Positions 44,764 to 56,604 of a stretch of 64,000 nt of DNA are shown here, one piece after another. The DNA is taken from the NCBI GenBank assembly GCA_036936605.1, contig JAUPFV010000002.1, forward strand, positions 253,725,305-253,789,304, written 5' to 3'. Within the stretch, counting starts at the first letter, position 1. Each line of letters starts with the position of its first letter. The notes below the pieces were generated by a model. It made no database searches. It saw nothing but the letters and a program-made list of their open reading frames with translations, and was not told the origin of the DNA. This DNA is from Limnanthes douglasii subsp. nivea. Taxonomy: Eukaryota > Streptophyta > Magnoliopsida > Brassicales > Limnanthaceae. Position numbers and translations under genes: made by a program.

Positions 44764-44773
44764 CCTTTTATAG
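44764..44773 (-). promoter_or_regulatory. TATA box of the small unknown gene
   Basis: Minus-strand CTATAAAAGG, 65 bases upstream of the ATG at 44699 and just downstream (in its own sense) of the palindromic array. Confidence 0.45.
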
Positions 44774-44864
44774 AAAAGTAGAATATTAGTTTGGTGGGAA
44801 TCATAGAGCGTGAATAAAACTTAGTGGGAATAACAAGGCGGGAAAATTTTCATAAAAAAACTGC

Positions 44865-45241
44865 GCACCATAGGTACAACCTACTGTGTACCTATGGTGC
44901 GCAGTTAGGTGTACTGATGGTGCCTAGTCCATGAAATCATAGGTACTATACCCTGCATACCTATGGTGCATTCATGGTGCACCATAGGTACACAGGGTGA
45001 GGCACCATCGGTGCGCCTGACTGCGTACCAATGGTGCTAAGCACCGACCGATACATGGACTCCCGGTCGGTGTATTGTACCATTGGTACAGAGGGCATGT
45101 ACCATCGGTACAGGCCCCATTTACCGATGGTACAATGCACCATAGGTACGCTTTGCATTGTACCTCTGGTGCACACCTAGCTGTACCATGGGTACAGAGT
45201 AGTGTGCACCATAGGTACTCATGACTGTGTACCAACGGTGC
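44865..45241. repeat. Array of palindromic 13-mers (GYACCATNGGTRC type)
   Basis: About sixteen units of a 13-base near-palindrome, for example GCACCATAGGTAC (44865), its inverse GTACCTATGGTGC, GTACCATTGGTAC and GTACCAACGGTGC (45229). The units occur in both orientations with irregular 8-20 base spacers. The centre base varies and the arms covary to keep complementarity. A longer inverted pair (CACCGACCG and CGGTCGGTG) is embedded near 45040. A diverged copy GCACCATAGGT lies at 47909. The reading frame with repeated Tyr-Leu-Trp-Cys on the minus strand is a by-product. Confidence 0.85.
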
Positions 45242-45649
45242 ACTTGGACTTGTAATTTTTTTCTTTTGGGTTTGAGTCATTTTTTTGTTATTGGTTTTTA
45301 GTGAACCATTAGAACGTTTGATGTTATTTATTTTATGAAGCTTGTGTCCCGGTTTTAAGGTTGCATGTTTACGATTGAACGAGTTAAATTTGCACGCGGA
45401 TTGAACGAGATATTATTAAGCGTAAAATTGATTGTCGAATGGGTATTTAAAATTGGTTATTCGAATTGGATGTTCATTACTCAAGCATCCATAAGTTTTG
45501 TGAATTTATAGTTTAATAAAGTTACTTAAGATAAAGATGAAAAGAAAATACTAACATTCATAAAGAAAGAAAAGACTATGAGTCATAGTACCATAGTACA
45601 ACAAATTGTCCAAATAGATAACAAACATAAACGTGAATGAAAAGATAGA

Positions 45650-47735
45650 TCATAACATAGCTAAAACAAGTCCAACAATAAGGACAAATAACCAAGGAGT
45701 GAAGAGCTGCAACACTTGATCTCTCCACTGAAGCGCACCCTCTTCCCCTCGACGTAGAGGCAATGTAACAATCGACCAAACAACCTCTAACAATTTATCG
45801 TCCGTGGTGCGCGGGGGTGGACTAATAGTATCCCAACCATACTCAGCTAAGCACCTTCAGTACATGTTCGTCACCGACTGTCTATAAGTGTCAACTGTAA
45901 CAGTCAACCGATCCTCTGAAATTAAATGCTGACGCCAATCCAGCCATGCACTCTCTCGCCATGTGTACCTAGCCAAATCTCCCTTCTTGTAATCCGGTCT
46001 GAGTACAAGTGGGAGTTCGGGTTCATCCTGAACCCGTCCAAACTAGTGCATAATGCGATCTGGCATGTAACCCTCAACTGTGCTCATCATCCGCAAATGA
46101 TAAGTGATAGTGCGGATCTCTTGCATGGGAAACTGGACTCTGATCTCCTCGTATCGCTCGAAAATAACCTGTTCGAAATATAGTAAAACACTAAGAATCT
46201 TAATAAAATATAACTTAGTATGAATATGTTACTTACTAATATATATAAGCACTTACATGTTTCTCCTTACGATCAGAAAGAAGAGTACGCATAACCGATT
46301 TGGGGCGGATGTTTTGACCAACAATCCATTTTGGTAGCCACTTGACAATCCTCGGCTGCCTCGTTACATTATCCGCGTTCTCAGAGGCTCTAAACGTGGA
46401 GAAATGGTCATAAATCCAGCAGTCTAGCATGGCTACAAATTCGTAAAGGTTATGCTTCGATGCTTTCAAAGCATCACCCAAACCACGGAACAGGAATACC
46501 AATGCACTCGTACCCCACGCTATGTCCCATAAACCGGAGTCCACATTCTCCAACCCGTATAAATAGTCAGCCTTGACGCTTTTCTGACAAGTATCCGCAA
46601 AAATAGTGCAACCAAATAAGAACATCAGGTTTGCTTGTGATACTTGGCGAATAGTGTCTACATCAGTCTGCTCGATGTAGCAACTCCTGGTGAACATCTC
46701 CCGCATCCACTTTATCTTGAAGCCAATACCTCTAGTGGACTGTATCTCAGCACAGACCTTATCCACAGTCAACCCCAACATACTAGCATAGTAGTTGTAT
46801 GCCTCATCACGCGGAGCCGTGACTACATCCCAAGTCCGGCCAACTACAGGGAGACCTGTAATGCAACTGACATCATCTAAAGTAATGGTCATTTTCCCGA
46901 ACGAGAATGAAACGTGTTGGTCTCTTGATGCCAACGCTCATAAATAACCTCATCAAGTACAGAATGCGTGAAGTACTGAGGCAAGTGAGTTATGAGAGGA
47001 CCGAAAGGAGTCTGCGCCAAGTGCCGTTGTACCTCTGGCTGAGCACTGAGGTCCCATATACGAAGCACATTATAATGTGCATGTATGCCTAAGGAATTAC
47101 GGACTTGTAAATAAAAAACTAAGTCAAACATAAATCAAAGTAAAACATAGGATACCATTAAATAATTTGATACTTACTTGCCCGATGAAGACGTGATATG
47201 CCTCATGTTCCTTGTAGTCAGGAAATAGGGGTATTTTGTTGCATTTCAGAAATGCAAACGTCTTCCGCTGCTCCTTGGTGTGTATGGCATCAATATGCTC
47301 CTCATCTATCGTATCCTGCTCAGGGTCCCCGGTAGTATCCACCCTCTCACTAACAGGTGGTGGATATGGAATAATATGTGCAGGGGGTGGTGAACTGGTA
47401 GCGGGGGGTGGTGATCGGAGTATGTGTGACGTCTCTCGTCGTGAGGAGCCTCCACCTCTACTTTCGTCGACTATTTTCTCAACAGCTTTCTCCTTCCTCT
47501 TACCGTGGTTTATTCGACACAAAGACCGATCTGATCTGATCATCTCCTCCTCCTCATCCTCCCTAAGACGTCTAGTCTCATGATCCTCATATGAATCTCA
47601 TCCGCGCTTAGTATCGTAGACACTTTCATCCTTGACGACCCGTACCGTCTTTAAATTCTTGCCCGAGTGTATCACCCGCAATCCCGGGAGAAACGCCTTA
47701 GACTGAGGAAGAGGTCGCGACTCAACAACATGAGA
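45650..47735 (-). pseudogene. Plant mobile domain (PMD, MAIN/MAIL-like) gene, convergent to transposase
   Basis: Minus-strand exons: 47735-47178 (basic, proline-rich, ending FIGQ before GTAAGT), about 47105-46257 with YERWHQETNTFH, MTITLDDVSCITGLPV and LFRGLGDALK, then 46168-45650 (VIFERYEEIRVQF, DYKKGDLARYTW, SAWLDWR) ending in a hydrophobic tail. ERW...TNTFH followed by MTxTLDDV is the signature of the PMD. Host MAIN and MAIL1 act in transcript silencing and genome stability, and PMD genes are also carried by transposons. Damage: a one-base deletion near 46907, stops in the N-terminal exon near 47600, at about 46040 (Gln codon to TAG) and 45858 (Trp to TGA). A CT-rich leader (48130-48330) lies between the gene and the right terminal repeat. 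Confidence 0.75.
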
Positions 47736-48360
47736 CTTGAAATAATAACAAAATATACACAAAGTTAATAACATACGATAAAATCCGTAAACTTACAAAA
47801 AACTACATATCAAACATTAACTATATACATCTAACATAAATTTCATTGTTTTAAAAAAAAAAATTTAAAAAATCAACCCTTTTAAGTTTAACTTTTTTTT
47901 TGCGGCTGTGCACCATAGGTTTACACACCCCCTGTACGGCTCGGTACAGACCAACAACCGGGATGGAAAATGGCCACCTAAACCTACCCTAATTTCATAT
48001 TTCTAACCTAAAATCTACCCCAAATCCTAAATTCAAACCTAAAATCTAGCCTTAATCTAATTCTAACAAAAATCTAACTAAATTCAATTTACAAATTAAA
48101 ATTAGAGAACTTATGTAGTTTGTGGTGGTGGGTTTTTGTTCTTCACCATGATTTAAAAGGAGGAGAATGTGAGGAAGAGGTGGTGGCTCGCCGGAAAATG
48201 CTAGAGAGAGGTGGGAGGTTTTGAGAGAAGCGAGTTTTTAGAGTTTAGAGAGAAGTGAGAGAAGTGATGGAAGTGAGAGAAAGTTGTACGAAAAAAATGG
48301 TGGATGTGTGTTAGTAAAAAATGGCTTATATACCTCCAAAAGGGTATTTTTGGAAAAAAA

Positions 48361-48420
48361 ATTGGGTATACTTATACCACCTTTGGGTATACTTAAACCA
48401 GAATTTGGTATATATAGCTT
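48361..48420 (-). repeat. MULE right terminal inverted repeat, copy B
   Basis: On the minus strand it reads GCTATATATACC, then GGTTTAAGTATACCC, then a second GTATACCC 20 bases on. It parallels the left repeat but the outermost 8-9 bases have diverged. Confidence 0.65.
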
Positions 48421-48639
48421 GACAATTTATTAAAACATGTCTAAAAAATTGACATAATTGTTTTTGAATAGGATAATAAAATAAGTAGTTGGATTGAAAA
48501 TTAAACCAAATAAATAACAATATATAAAATTTAAAAGGTAAAAACCGGTTCCAGAACAATGATAGTATAAATCTCACGGTGTAATAAAAGTGCATATTAT
48601 ATGTGGATATATCAATCATATTCAAGAAATAAACCACCG

Positions 48640-49470
48640 ACAATCACAACATGAGAGCGAGGTGAACTGCAAACAATAAAAGCTAGAATTCATGTAAAAT
48701 TACACTCACTAGATGATTTGGATACCAAGACATATGAACCGGATGTCAGAAATAATATGGTCTGAAACCGCATGGGTAAGAGTAGAAAAGAAACCAAAAA
48801 AGTGTTATATTTCGCTCCCGTGAGACGTGGTATATTACTGTACCAAAGCAATAACGCCAAAATAGTCGTTTCAAGAGGAAGACCAATTCATCGACTCTCT
48901 AACCTAGGAATGCCAATTAGAATCTTTTAGTGTAAATCCCAGCTTGGAATTGGCCGAGATACTCTGAGTGAGCAATAGTCTCATAAATAATATGATTGAT
49001 GGATTCGTCACGAAAGTTGCACAAGACATAATACAAAGGGATATTTAATTCACCAATTATAAGTTTGTCTCACGTAGATAACTTATCATGGATTGCAAGC
49101 CATAAAATAAAGAAATCACGAGGAATATTATACTTATGTTAAAATAACTTCTTCCACCCGACATAAAGGGTGGACGTATGGATGACATTGTATGTGTCTT
49201 TGATTGTGAACTTAGCATTTGCACTATTGCACTCTAAAAATAGACGTCATTGTAGTTGATGATAGAATGAGTTAGAGAGATAATAAGGTTGTTAATCCCG
49301 TGAAGGTTGTGATGATTTATGGCACTTGCATATCTTAATTTGGATGACCACTTCCGGAGTCCATATTGAATGATGTGTGATAGATTGAGATTTTTATCAA
49401 ACATTGAGTCATGAATAATACTTTGATGATAATGGGTTATCAATGAGGTATGAAAAAGCCACGATCATAC
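48640..49470 (-). pseudogene. LINE 3' fragment (zf-RVT region)
   Basis: Minus-strand reading gives GLRKWSSKLRYASA near 49350, KFTIKDTYNVIH near 49200, WKKLF then NIPRDFFILWLAIHDKLS near 49120-49070, and LCNFRDESINHIIYE near 49010. This is the C-terminal zinc-binding region that follows reverse transcriptase in plant LINEs. The cysteine knuckle is damaged. Neither 5' part nor poly(A) tail was located, so it is a truncated old insertion. Confidence 0.65.
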
Positions 49471-50020
49471 CAGAAGGAATAAATATTTCTCATTACCAAT
49501 CATTACCATATATATTTTGCTAAGTAAATAACATCCTTAAGTCGAGGAGGTGAGAAGCCAAAATTTAGAACAAAATTATTATATTTAATATTTTCGACAT
49601 TAACTCAGTCACACTAAATTAATTACTATTTTTACTGGTTAAAAACCACAAAAATTTAAATACAACCATCTGATTTCAGATTTTTAGATCCGGAATCACA
49701 AAATTGCCCTAACACCAAAATAATATGGAATTATATATGAAATTAATTTTATCATTCTATATTCAATATTAGTAGTATTTTTTTGTATTTAAAATTATTT
49801 TAAGCCCAAACCAACTTTATATTGTTTATGAAGTAAAAATATAATTAAATTTATTAAACCTAAAAATGGCGTTTAGTATTATTAGCCACTTAATTTTACT
49901 ATAATCTTATAGTGTTGTATAATAAAGTTAGAATATTGATTAATATCCTGATTTGAAACTAGAACATTAAAATGCATTTGAATTTGGCCAAATAGGTTGA
50001 ACCTTTAGATATAATAGTTA
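49471..50020. other. AT-rich intergenic stretch
   Basis: Nothing recognised between the LINE fragment and the old copia. Confidence 0.5.
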
Positions 50021-50025
50021 TATAT

Positions 50026-50754
50026 TGTTGGATAAAAGCAATTTTCGGCTGAGTTCAAATGAGTGTTAAATAAAAAACATAAAAAGACCAAACATACAAA
50101 ACAAATTTAACGTGGTTCGAATGATGGAAATAATCTTACATCCACAGACAACATACACATTTTCTATTAATAATTATATTATAATAAAAAAATCTTAAAC
50201 ACAAACAACTCAATCAATATTTGTGATTAAAGATGATATGATTTAAAAACCCATATCTTCAATATTTATCTTTCACATCACTTATCTCACAAAAAATAGA
50301 GTTATTTTTCGTTCTCTCTTTGGAAATATATTGTTCACAAATTTCCTCACACTTTACATATCAATATAAACTTCTATTTATAGAACGATTGTGCTAACTC
50401 ATAAGCTATTCATTAAAAAAAACCTTATAAATAAGCCTAATTAATATAGAAGATCAAATTAATATAGGAGACTAAAAAATAGTAGACTTACTAATAGAAA
50501 ATCTAACTAATATAGAAGACTCAATAATAAGAAATCTAATTAATATGTGACACTCAAAATAGTAAATCCAATCAACATTAAACATCCAACTAATAAGAAA
50601 TCTAATTAATATAGAAGATCTAATTAATATGAAAGACTGAGTTACTAGAAAATCTAATTAATATGAGAATATAAAAATAGTAGACTCATTTAATATAGGA
50701 GATCGATTTGAATAGAATATTTTGCTTCGAGTTACTTCTAGCTTATACTTAGAA
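50026..50754 (-). repeat. Old copia 3' LTR
   Basis: 729 bases, partner of 55756-56604. The right half is dominated by reiterated CTAATTAATATAGAAGA-type words that have expanded differently in the two LTRs. Confidence 0.75.
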
Positions 50755-50999
50755 ATTCTCAACCTAGGCTTATAATAACTCAAGTATTCGTTGCAGCTAA
50801 TGTTATACTCTTTAGAGATCAGTTCACCCGCATCCCAGACTTGCATTAATCTCATGCAGTTCATGAGCTTTAAAATTGGAATACATTGGTTATGGTATCT
50901 GAATGATTTTTTTGTTAGAAATCTTAGCCACTTTCACTTGCTTTTTTTTTCCATCTCGTCTTAAATGAAACAAAACTTAATGTCTAAATGTTTATTTTA

Positions 51000-53340
51000 T
51001 TCATAAAACTTTTGTTTTTTCATCAAATAAAGGGCGTTAATGGTATCACCGAACAAAACCACATCTTGATCCACACCAATGGGTTCACTCAATAATCATT
51101 TCAGCCAAATAATTTCATTCATGACTTCTGTAGTAGCCATATAGACGAACAACGTAACGACCTTCTGTATACAAGACTTCAAACTAACTACTCTTTCAAG
51201 AACAATAGACTGATAACCTGAAGTAGACTATATTATGTTGAGGCAGTCTGCGTAATCAAAGCCCACCTACCCTTTAAGCAATATATTAACATAGTACTTC
51301 TGATTGTAACACAACTCTACAACACCTGAACTCTTCAAGTATCTTATGAGTCACTTGAGTGCATGCCAATACGGTTTCCCCATATTTGATATGAATCTGT
51401 TCAAAGTACTTACGACATAGGTAAGATTAGGTGTCATGCAAATCATAACATACATTACGTTACCAATAACATTACGTAAGTTATCCCTAACATATACTTC
51501 TTATCTGATGTCTCGGTTGGCTCTTGAGTGAAACTGGTGGAGGTTTATTTCATTATAATTGACATAAAAACCCTAAGGGAGGTTTATTTCACAACCGATA
51601 GAAATATATCATAAAAATCAACACCTTAATTTTACGTAATCCCTTAGTCACGGGCCTAGCCTTGTATTTGGGTAACTCAACACCAAGAATACGTGAATGT
51701 CTCTTGAATATTCATTTAATCCTTACTAGATTTTAGCCCTTTGATTGTTTCACAACAACCCATGTGTTCATCTTCATGATATATCTCAATTATTTTTTCA
51801 TGATCGTGAGCCACTTTTATTTAGCAATACTCTTGGTAACATCATGATACATTTTGGATTCTAGAATATCTTCACGCATATTCATTGATAAAGCATAACC
51901 AATTATATTGGTAAAACCATACTTATGCAGTTGTTTGTTTGGTCATCTTCCTCTATCCATCGTTAGTTGATAACTATCAAGATCATTTTCCTCTTCCATC
52001 TGATCATATGAAGGCTCTAGAACACCAGACCCTCAACTAGATTCATACTCATCTAGTGGTTAAACTTCCTTTGTATGACCTAAAGCGAAACTATACCTAA
52101 AACATTATTTGGTTTCACGTCTCCAGCTTCACTTTGTAGATCAAATCCATCATCAACTTCACATCTTTTCTCGGTACTACTAGGTTGATTTTTTATCATC
52201 TTTTTCAATTTCATGTCTTTTTTCATCAAAATCTATGTCATTACTTGTCATATCCTATTGACGTCCAGGTTCAATGCACCACGAGCTATACTTTTTTACT
52301 CGTTCTGAATAACAGAGGAACAAATGTATCAGTATTATTTTACTAAGCTTATCATGCTTCATATGTGCATAAGCAGCACATCCAAACACTCTTAAATGAG
52401 ATAACTTAGGTTTTTTTCAAGTTCAGGCCTCTTGATGATTAAGAAACTTAAGAATCATAGATGGACTTATATTGATGATATATTCAACCGTTTTTACAAC
52501 TTCTCACCATATCTTTTTACCGATTTCAGATGTGGGAAGCATATATATAACTTGTTCCAATGAGGTTTGATTCAGTCTTTAAACAATCGTCTTCTGTTAG
52601 GGAGTCTCATTTGCAGTTTGGTGTATAGCAATGTCAAGATTTGCACAATAACTAGTGAAATATTTATTTATATATTTCATTCATTTATCAATCTAAAGCT
52701 TCTTTAATAATTTCCCAGTTTGATTCTCTATCAACGTCTTCTGATTTAGAAAGGAAACAAATGTTTTATATTTGGCATTCAAAAGTAGAATCCATAAGCT
52801 TCTAGAATAGTCATCAATCAGTGATATAAAGTACATTGCACCACCGATGGTAGGTTCTCGTTTCGGACCCCAAAGGTTTGAATGAACATAATAAAGTACT
52901 TCATTAGATGTGTGGTTATTATGAAGAAACTCCACCCTCTTACTCTTACTCAAAACATAATTTTCATAAAAACTCAGCTTTTGAACCGTTGTACCATCTA
53001 AAAACCCTTCTTTTAGTTGACTCAGTCTCTTCTAACTTAATATATCTAGTCAATGATATCACAACCTGGTGGAATCATTCACAAGACCAGGTAAACCATA
53101 AGTCTGCCATCTTCACTGATATAAGTAAATCATCACTCATCTAATATCTCAATATAAAGAAAGTTAAGTTTAAAATCGAGTACATACCTTACGTTGTTAA
53201 TTATTTTCTCAATTTCTATAGATAAGTTGAGTTGAATCGTTCTAATCCCCTTGATGTTGCAGGATCTGTCATTCCCGAGGAAGTCTCTTTCACCATCAAA
53301 CGTTTGTAGTTCATCAAACATTTGTAGTTCTTCAAACCAA
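51000..53340 (-). pseudogene. Old copia pol: integrase, reverse transcriptase, RNase H remnants
   Basis: 53321-53133 holds FDELQTFDGERDFLGND and VRYVLDFKLNFL, the stretch between protease and integrase. 52953-52693 holds the integrase core (YYVHSNLWGPKREP, FISLIDDYSRSLWI) with the first catalytic Asp changed to Asn. RNase H appears at 51160-51010 (YMATTEVMNEIIWLK, HLDIK). Reverse transcriptase lies between and is heavily degraded. No part could be active. Confidence 0.7.
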
Positions 53341-53350
53341 TGCTTATTGG

Positions 53351-53698
53351 TAGGGCTGTTACCGAGCTTACCAACCAGGTAACCCGTCAGGGACCAGTCC
53401 GATAAAGTCTGTCCTAGACTGATCCGATAATCTTATCAAGTTGTTAAAGAGTCGAGGTTTGAACCCGACCGATTAGCAGTCCGGACCGATAAAACTAACA
53501 AAACCCGATTAATTTTCTTGTAACATCTATATATAATTATATATCAATTTATATCCAAATAATAAACGAAAAATATTTATATTACTAAAAATATTTAATT
53601 ATAATATAATAAATTATAATATAACAAAGTATATATAATATTTGATTAATGTATTTAGTATATATATATATATCAAATAATTAAACACTTCTATAAAG

Positions 53699-53733
<35 letters not shown>

Positions 53734-53986
53734 TTAAAAGAAGAAAACTAATATTTAGGTGACTCTGAAACAACAAACATCAAAGTGCTGTTAGCTTAGT
53801 GGTTTAAGCACGCCTTAGACTAACTCATATCTTAGATTCAATTTTTGCATTTCTAATCATTTTGTTATGTCGGTTTGAATCTCAGAACTGACTAATTTAG
53901 TGGTTTGGACTGGACTGACCCAATAGTTATCGGTCCAAGCCTAAATACATTTAAACCCAAACCAGCTCGGTCCGATAACAACCATA
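53351..53986. mobile_element. hAT-like non-autonomous element nested in copia protease
   Basis: Ends are TAGGGCTGTTACCGAGC and, inverted, ATGGTTGTTATCGGACCGAG, with several internal CCGATAA words near each end and an AT-rich core. Eight-base flanks CTTATTGG (53343-53350) and CTTACTGA (53987-53994) resemble a diverged hAT-type target duplication. Copia protease sequence lies to one side and the pre-integrase region to the other. No transposase is present. Confidence 0.55.
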
Positions 53987-53994
53987 CTTACTGA

Positions 53995-55755
53995 AAGCCA
54001 TGTGAAATGACACACCCAAATCCAAGCATTTTCAGCTTCTGTCTTCTTATAGCTATTGTCGTTTCCCTTCTTTGGGAAGTTTCAGCTAATATACCACTTC
54101 TTCTTACATGTCCATTAGATTACTTTTAAACCCGTATCAGTTCCTTTGGATTTAATCGAGATTTTCCTCTTTTTTCACTTGAATCATTCTTTCTTGATCA
54201 ACCCATTGCACTCGGTTTAAATCTTTCGGAGTCACCCTTTAGAACAATTTTTTTTGAATATCTTTAGATTTATCATTATTGACTTTGTTCATCGTAAGAG
54301 AGTCTTTCCCGTAAAATATAATACTCGTGAAGTATTCATATTCTTTCAACAAAAAGTTTGGAAGGATGATTGTTTAGTCATCCTCCTCTTTTTCCATCTT
54401 CACACCAATTATGTTCAAGTCGAGTATAATATAGTTGTAATTATATAGGTTGTTTCAGATCTCTGTGCTATAATCTATAGATAATGTGTAAAGATTTTTC
54501 TTAAGATATAGTGTATTCGCCAAAGGGTTTTTCGTGTAAATTTCTTCTAGACGGTTCCATATTCCCAACACCATATGCTTTTTTTAGGATAACTTCAATA
54601 ACACTTTATCTCCTAAACTTTATATGAGGGTGGTATGAGCTTTAGATGGTACCACAACATCAACATGTGTAGATTGATCATCAATATCAGTAGCTAATCT
54701 ATTTTGTACTAAGTAAACATTAACATTAATTCTCTAGAGGTTGAAATCATTAGATCTGTTGATTTTTCCTAGGCTAAGCTTTAGAGAACTCATATTGCAC
54801 GACTTTCCAGTTTCTAAGCGAGATTTGTTTTACAAACCATCATATTGACAATTGATTTATTCCTTCTAGTCCGTATGATTGAGACATAACAAAATAATTC
54901 AAAGTCGGACCGATCTAGTCCCATAGAAATCTTATTTACTCGAAGTTATGTGAAATATCACACCCAAATCTATGCATTTTTTAGCTTATGTCTTCTTATA
55001 ATTATTATCGTTTCCCTTCTATGGGAAGTCTCGACTAGTATGTCATTTCTTCTTGCATGTCTAACATATTAATTTTAACCTGTATTAGTCCATTTGGACT
55101 TTGACCAAGATTTTTCTCTCTTTTCACTTGAATTTTTATTTCTCGATCGACCCCTCACACTCAGTTTGTGCCTTTCAGAGTTACATTTTAGAACACTTTT
55201 CTTTTGAAGATCTTTGGATTTCAGTGCGCTCTTGACTTTGATCATCGTAAGAGAATCTTTCACGTATAACATAATATTCGTAAAAAGTTATACTCTTTTA
55301 GCATAAATTTTATAAGGATGATTATTTGGTCATTCTCTTCCACCTTCACACAAACTATACCCAAATCAAGAATACTTCCAAATATTTCTTCAGATATAAT
55401 ATATTTGCCAAATATTTCTTCATGTAACTTGCATCTAGACGGTTCCATATTCCCAGTATCTTAGGCTCTTCAGATAACTCCCACAGCACATTATCTTCCA
55501 AACTTAATATGAGGGTATTATGAGCTTTAGATAGTACCACGAGATCAAACCGGTGTAGACTTATCGTCAATAGCAGTAGCAAATCTATTTTGTATTAGGT
55601 AAACATTAACCTTAATTCTCTAAAGGTTGATATCATTAGATCCGTTGAGTTTTTCTTGGCTAAGCTTTATAGAACTTATATTCCAAGGCATTCCCGTTTC
55701 TAGGCGAAATTCGATTCTCCAACCTACATATCGACAATCGATTTATTCCTTCTAG
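53995..55755 (-). pseudogene. Old copia leader-gag, tandemly duplicated
   Basis: Copy 1 (55755 to about 54950) holds KAHNTLILSLEDNVLWE, ANILYLKKYLEVF and VKSALKSKDLQKKS, all copia gag motifs. Copy 2 (about 54868-53995) repeats the same order, and both share the leader word GAAGGAATAAATC at their upstream ends. Copy 1 abuts the LTR; copy 2 does not. About 75 unrelated bases (54869-54945) separate them. Copy 2 continues into the zinc-knuckle and protease region, so it is the one joined to pol. Confidence 0.7.
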
Positions 55756-56604
55756 TGTTGCTCTACTCTCACCGTTCAAATGAGGCAATAACCAATATAT
55801 TGATTAACGAAACTTCAAATAAAACAATTAAGCATGTTTAAGACGAGCAAAAAATAAAAGAAAACATAAATAAAACCAAGCACACAAGATAAATTTAAGG
55901 TGGTTCAAATTATGGAAATAATCTTACATCCATGAGCAGCATACATTTCTTTTTATTAATAATTAGGTTACAAACAAAAGACTCAATTAGCCTTTATAAA
56001 AAATGATAATATGACTCATAAAATTATTTTTTTCGTGTTTATCTCTCACCTCACTTATCTCACAAAAAATAAAGATATTTCTCTATCTTTTGAAATATAC
56101 TGCTCACGAATTTCCTAACAACTTTTTAAGCAATATCTTCTTCTATTTATAGAACGGTTGTGATACATTCTAATCTCTTTATTAAGAAATTTCATAAAGA
56201 AACCTAATTGATATAATATATAAAATAATTAGAAATCTAATTAATATAAGAGAATAAAAAATAATTAATATTAAAAATTTTAATTAATAGAAAATTTAAA
56301 TGATATAAAAGACCATATTAATAAAAAAATCTAATTAATATAGAAGATCCAACTATCATAAAATTTAAATTGTGACTATTAACAAAATCAATTAATATAA
56401 AAAACCAAATTAATGAAAAATTTAAATAATATAGAATACTCAATTTTTTTAAAAAATTGATTAATATAGAAGATTTAGCCAATAGAAACTCTAATTATTT
56501 TAGAAAGATAAAAATAATAAACTCATTTAATATAAAAGACCGAATTAATATTGAAGACCAATTTAAATAGAATATTGCAAGTTCCTTATAACCTATACTT
56601 AACA
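55756..56604 (-). repeat. Old copia 5' LTR
   Basis: 849 bases. It starts, on the minus strand, TGTTAAGTATAGG and ends CAACA. Confidence 0.75.

Larger units (their letters stand above)
40495..48420 (+). mobile_element. MULE copy B carrying transposase-OTU and PMD genes
   Basis: Terminal inverted repeats lie at 40495-40560 and 48361-48418 (inverted), sharing CTATATATACC and AAGTATA..C, with the left end also matching copy A. The transposase-OTU gene reads rightward from the left repeat. A plant-mobile-domain gene reads leftward from the right repeat. A small unknown gene and a palindrome array lie between. AT-rich 9-mers TTAGTTAAA (40486) and TTATTAAAA (48428) could be a diverged target duplication but do not prove the ends. 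Total about 7.9 kb. All three genes carry stops or shifts. Confidence 0.75.
50026..56604 (-). mobile_element. Old Ty1-copia retrotransposon, decayed
   Basis: LTRs at 50026-50754 and 55756-56604 both open TGTTG on the plus strand. They share blocks such as TGGAAATAATCTTACATCCA and ACTTATCTCACAAAAAATA. Five-base target duplications TATAT lie at 50021-50025 and 56605-56609. Gag, pre-integrase, integrase and RNase H remnants read on the minus strand between them in copia order. Many stops and the large LTR divergence mark great age. A 636-base hAT-like element is nested at 53351-53986 and the leader-gag segment is duplicated. Confidence 0.85.

Noticed and set aside
44865..45241. CRISPR-like array
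   Set aside because: Units alternate in orientation, spacers are irregular and short, and the context is a plant transposon.
44961..45280. Minus-strand frames with repeated Tyr-Leu-Trp-Cys
   Set aside because: The repeats are the palindromic 13-mer array read as codons. Two frames look alike because the array is symmetric.
40486..48436. Nine-base target duplication TTAGTTAAA / TTATTAAAA for MULE copy B
   Set aside because: Two mismatches in AT-rich sequence and an uncertain right end make it no better than chance.
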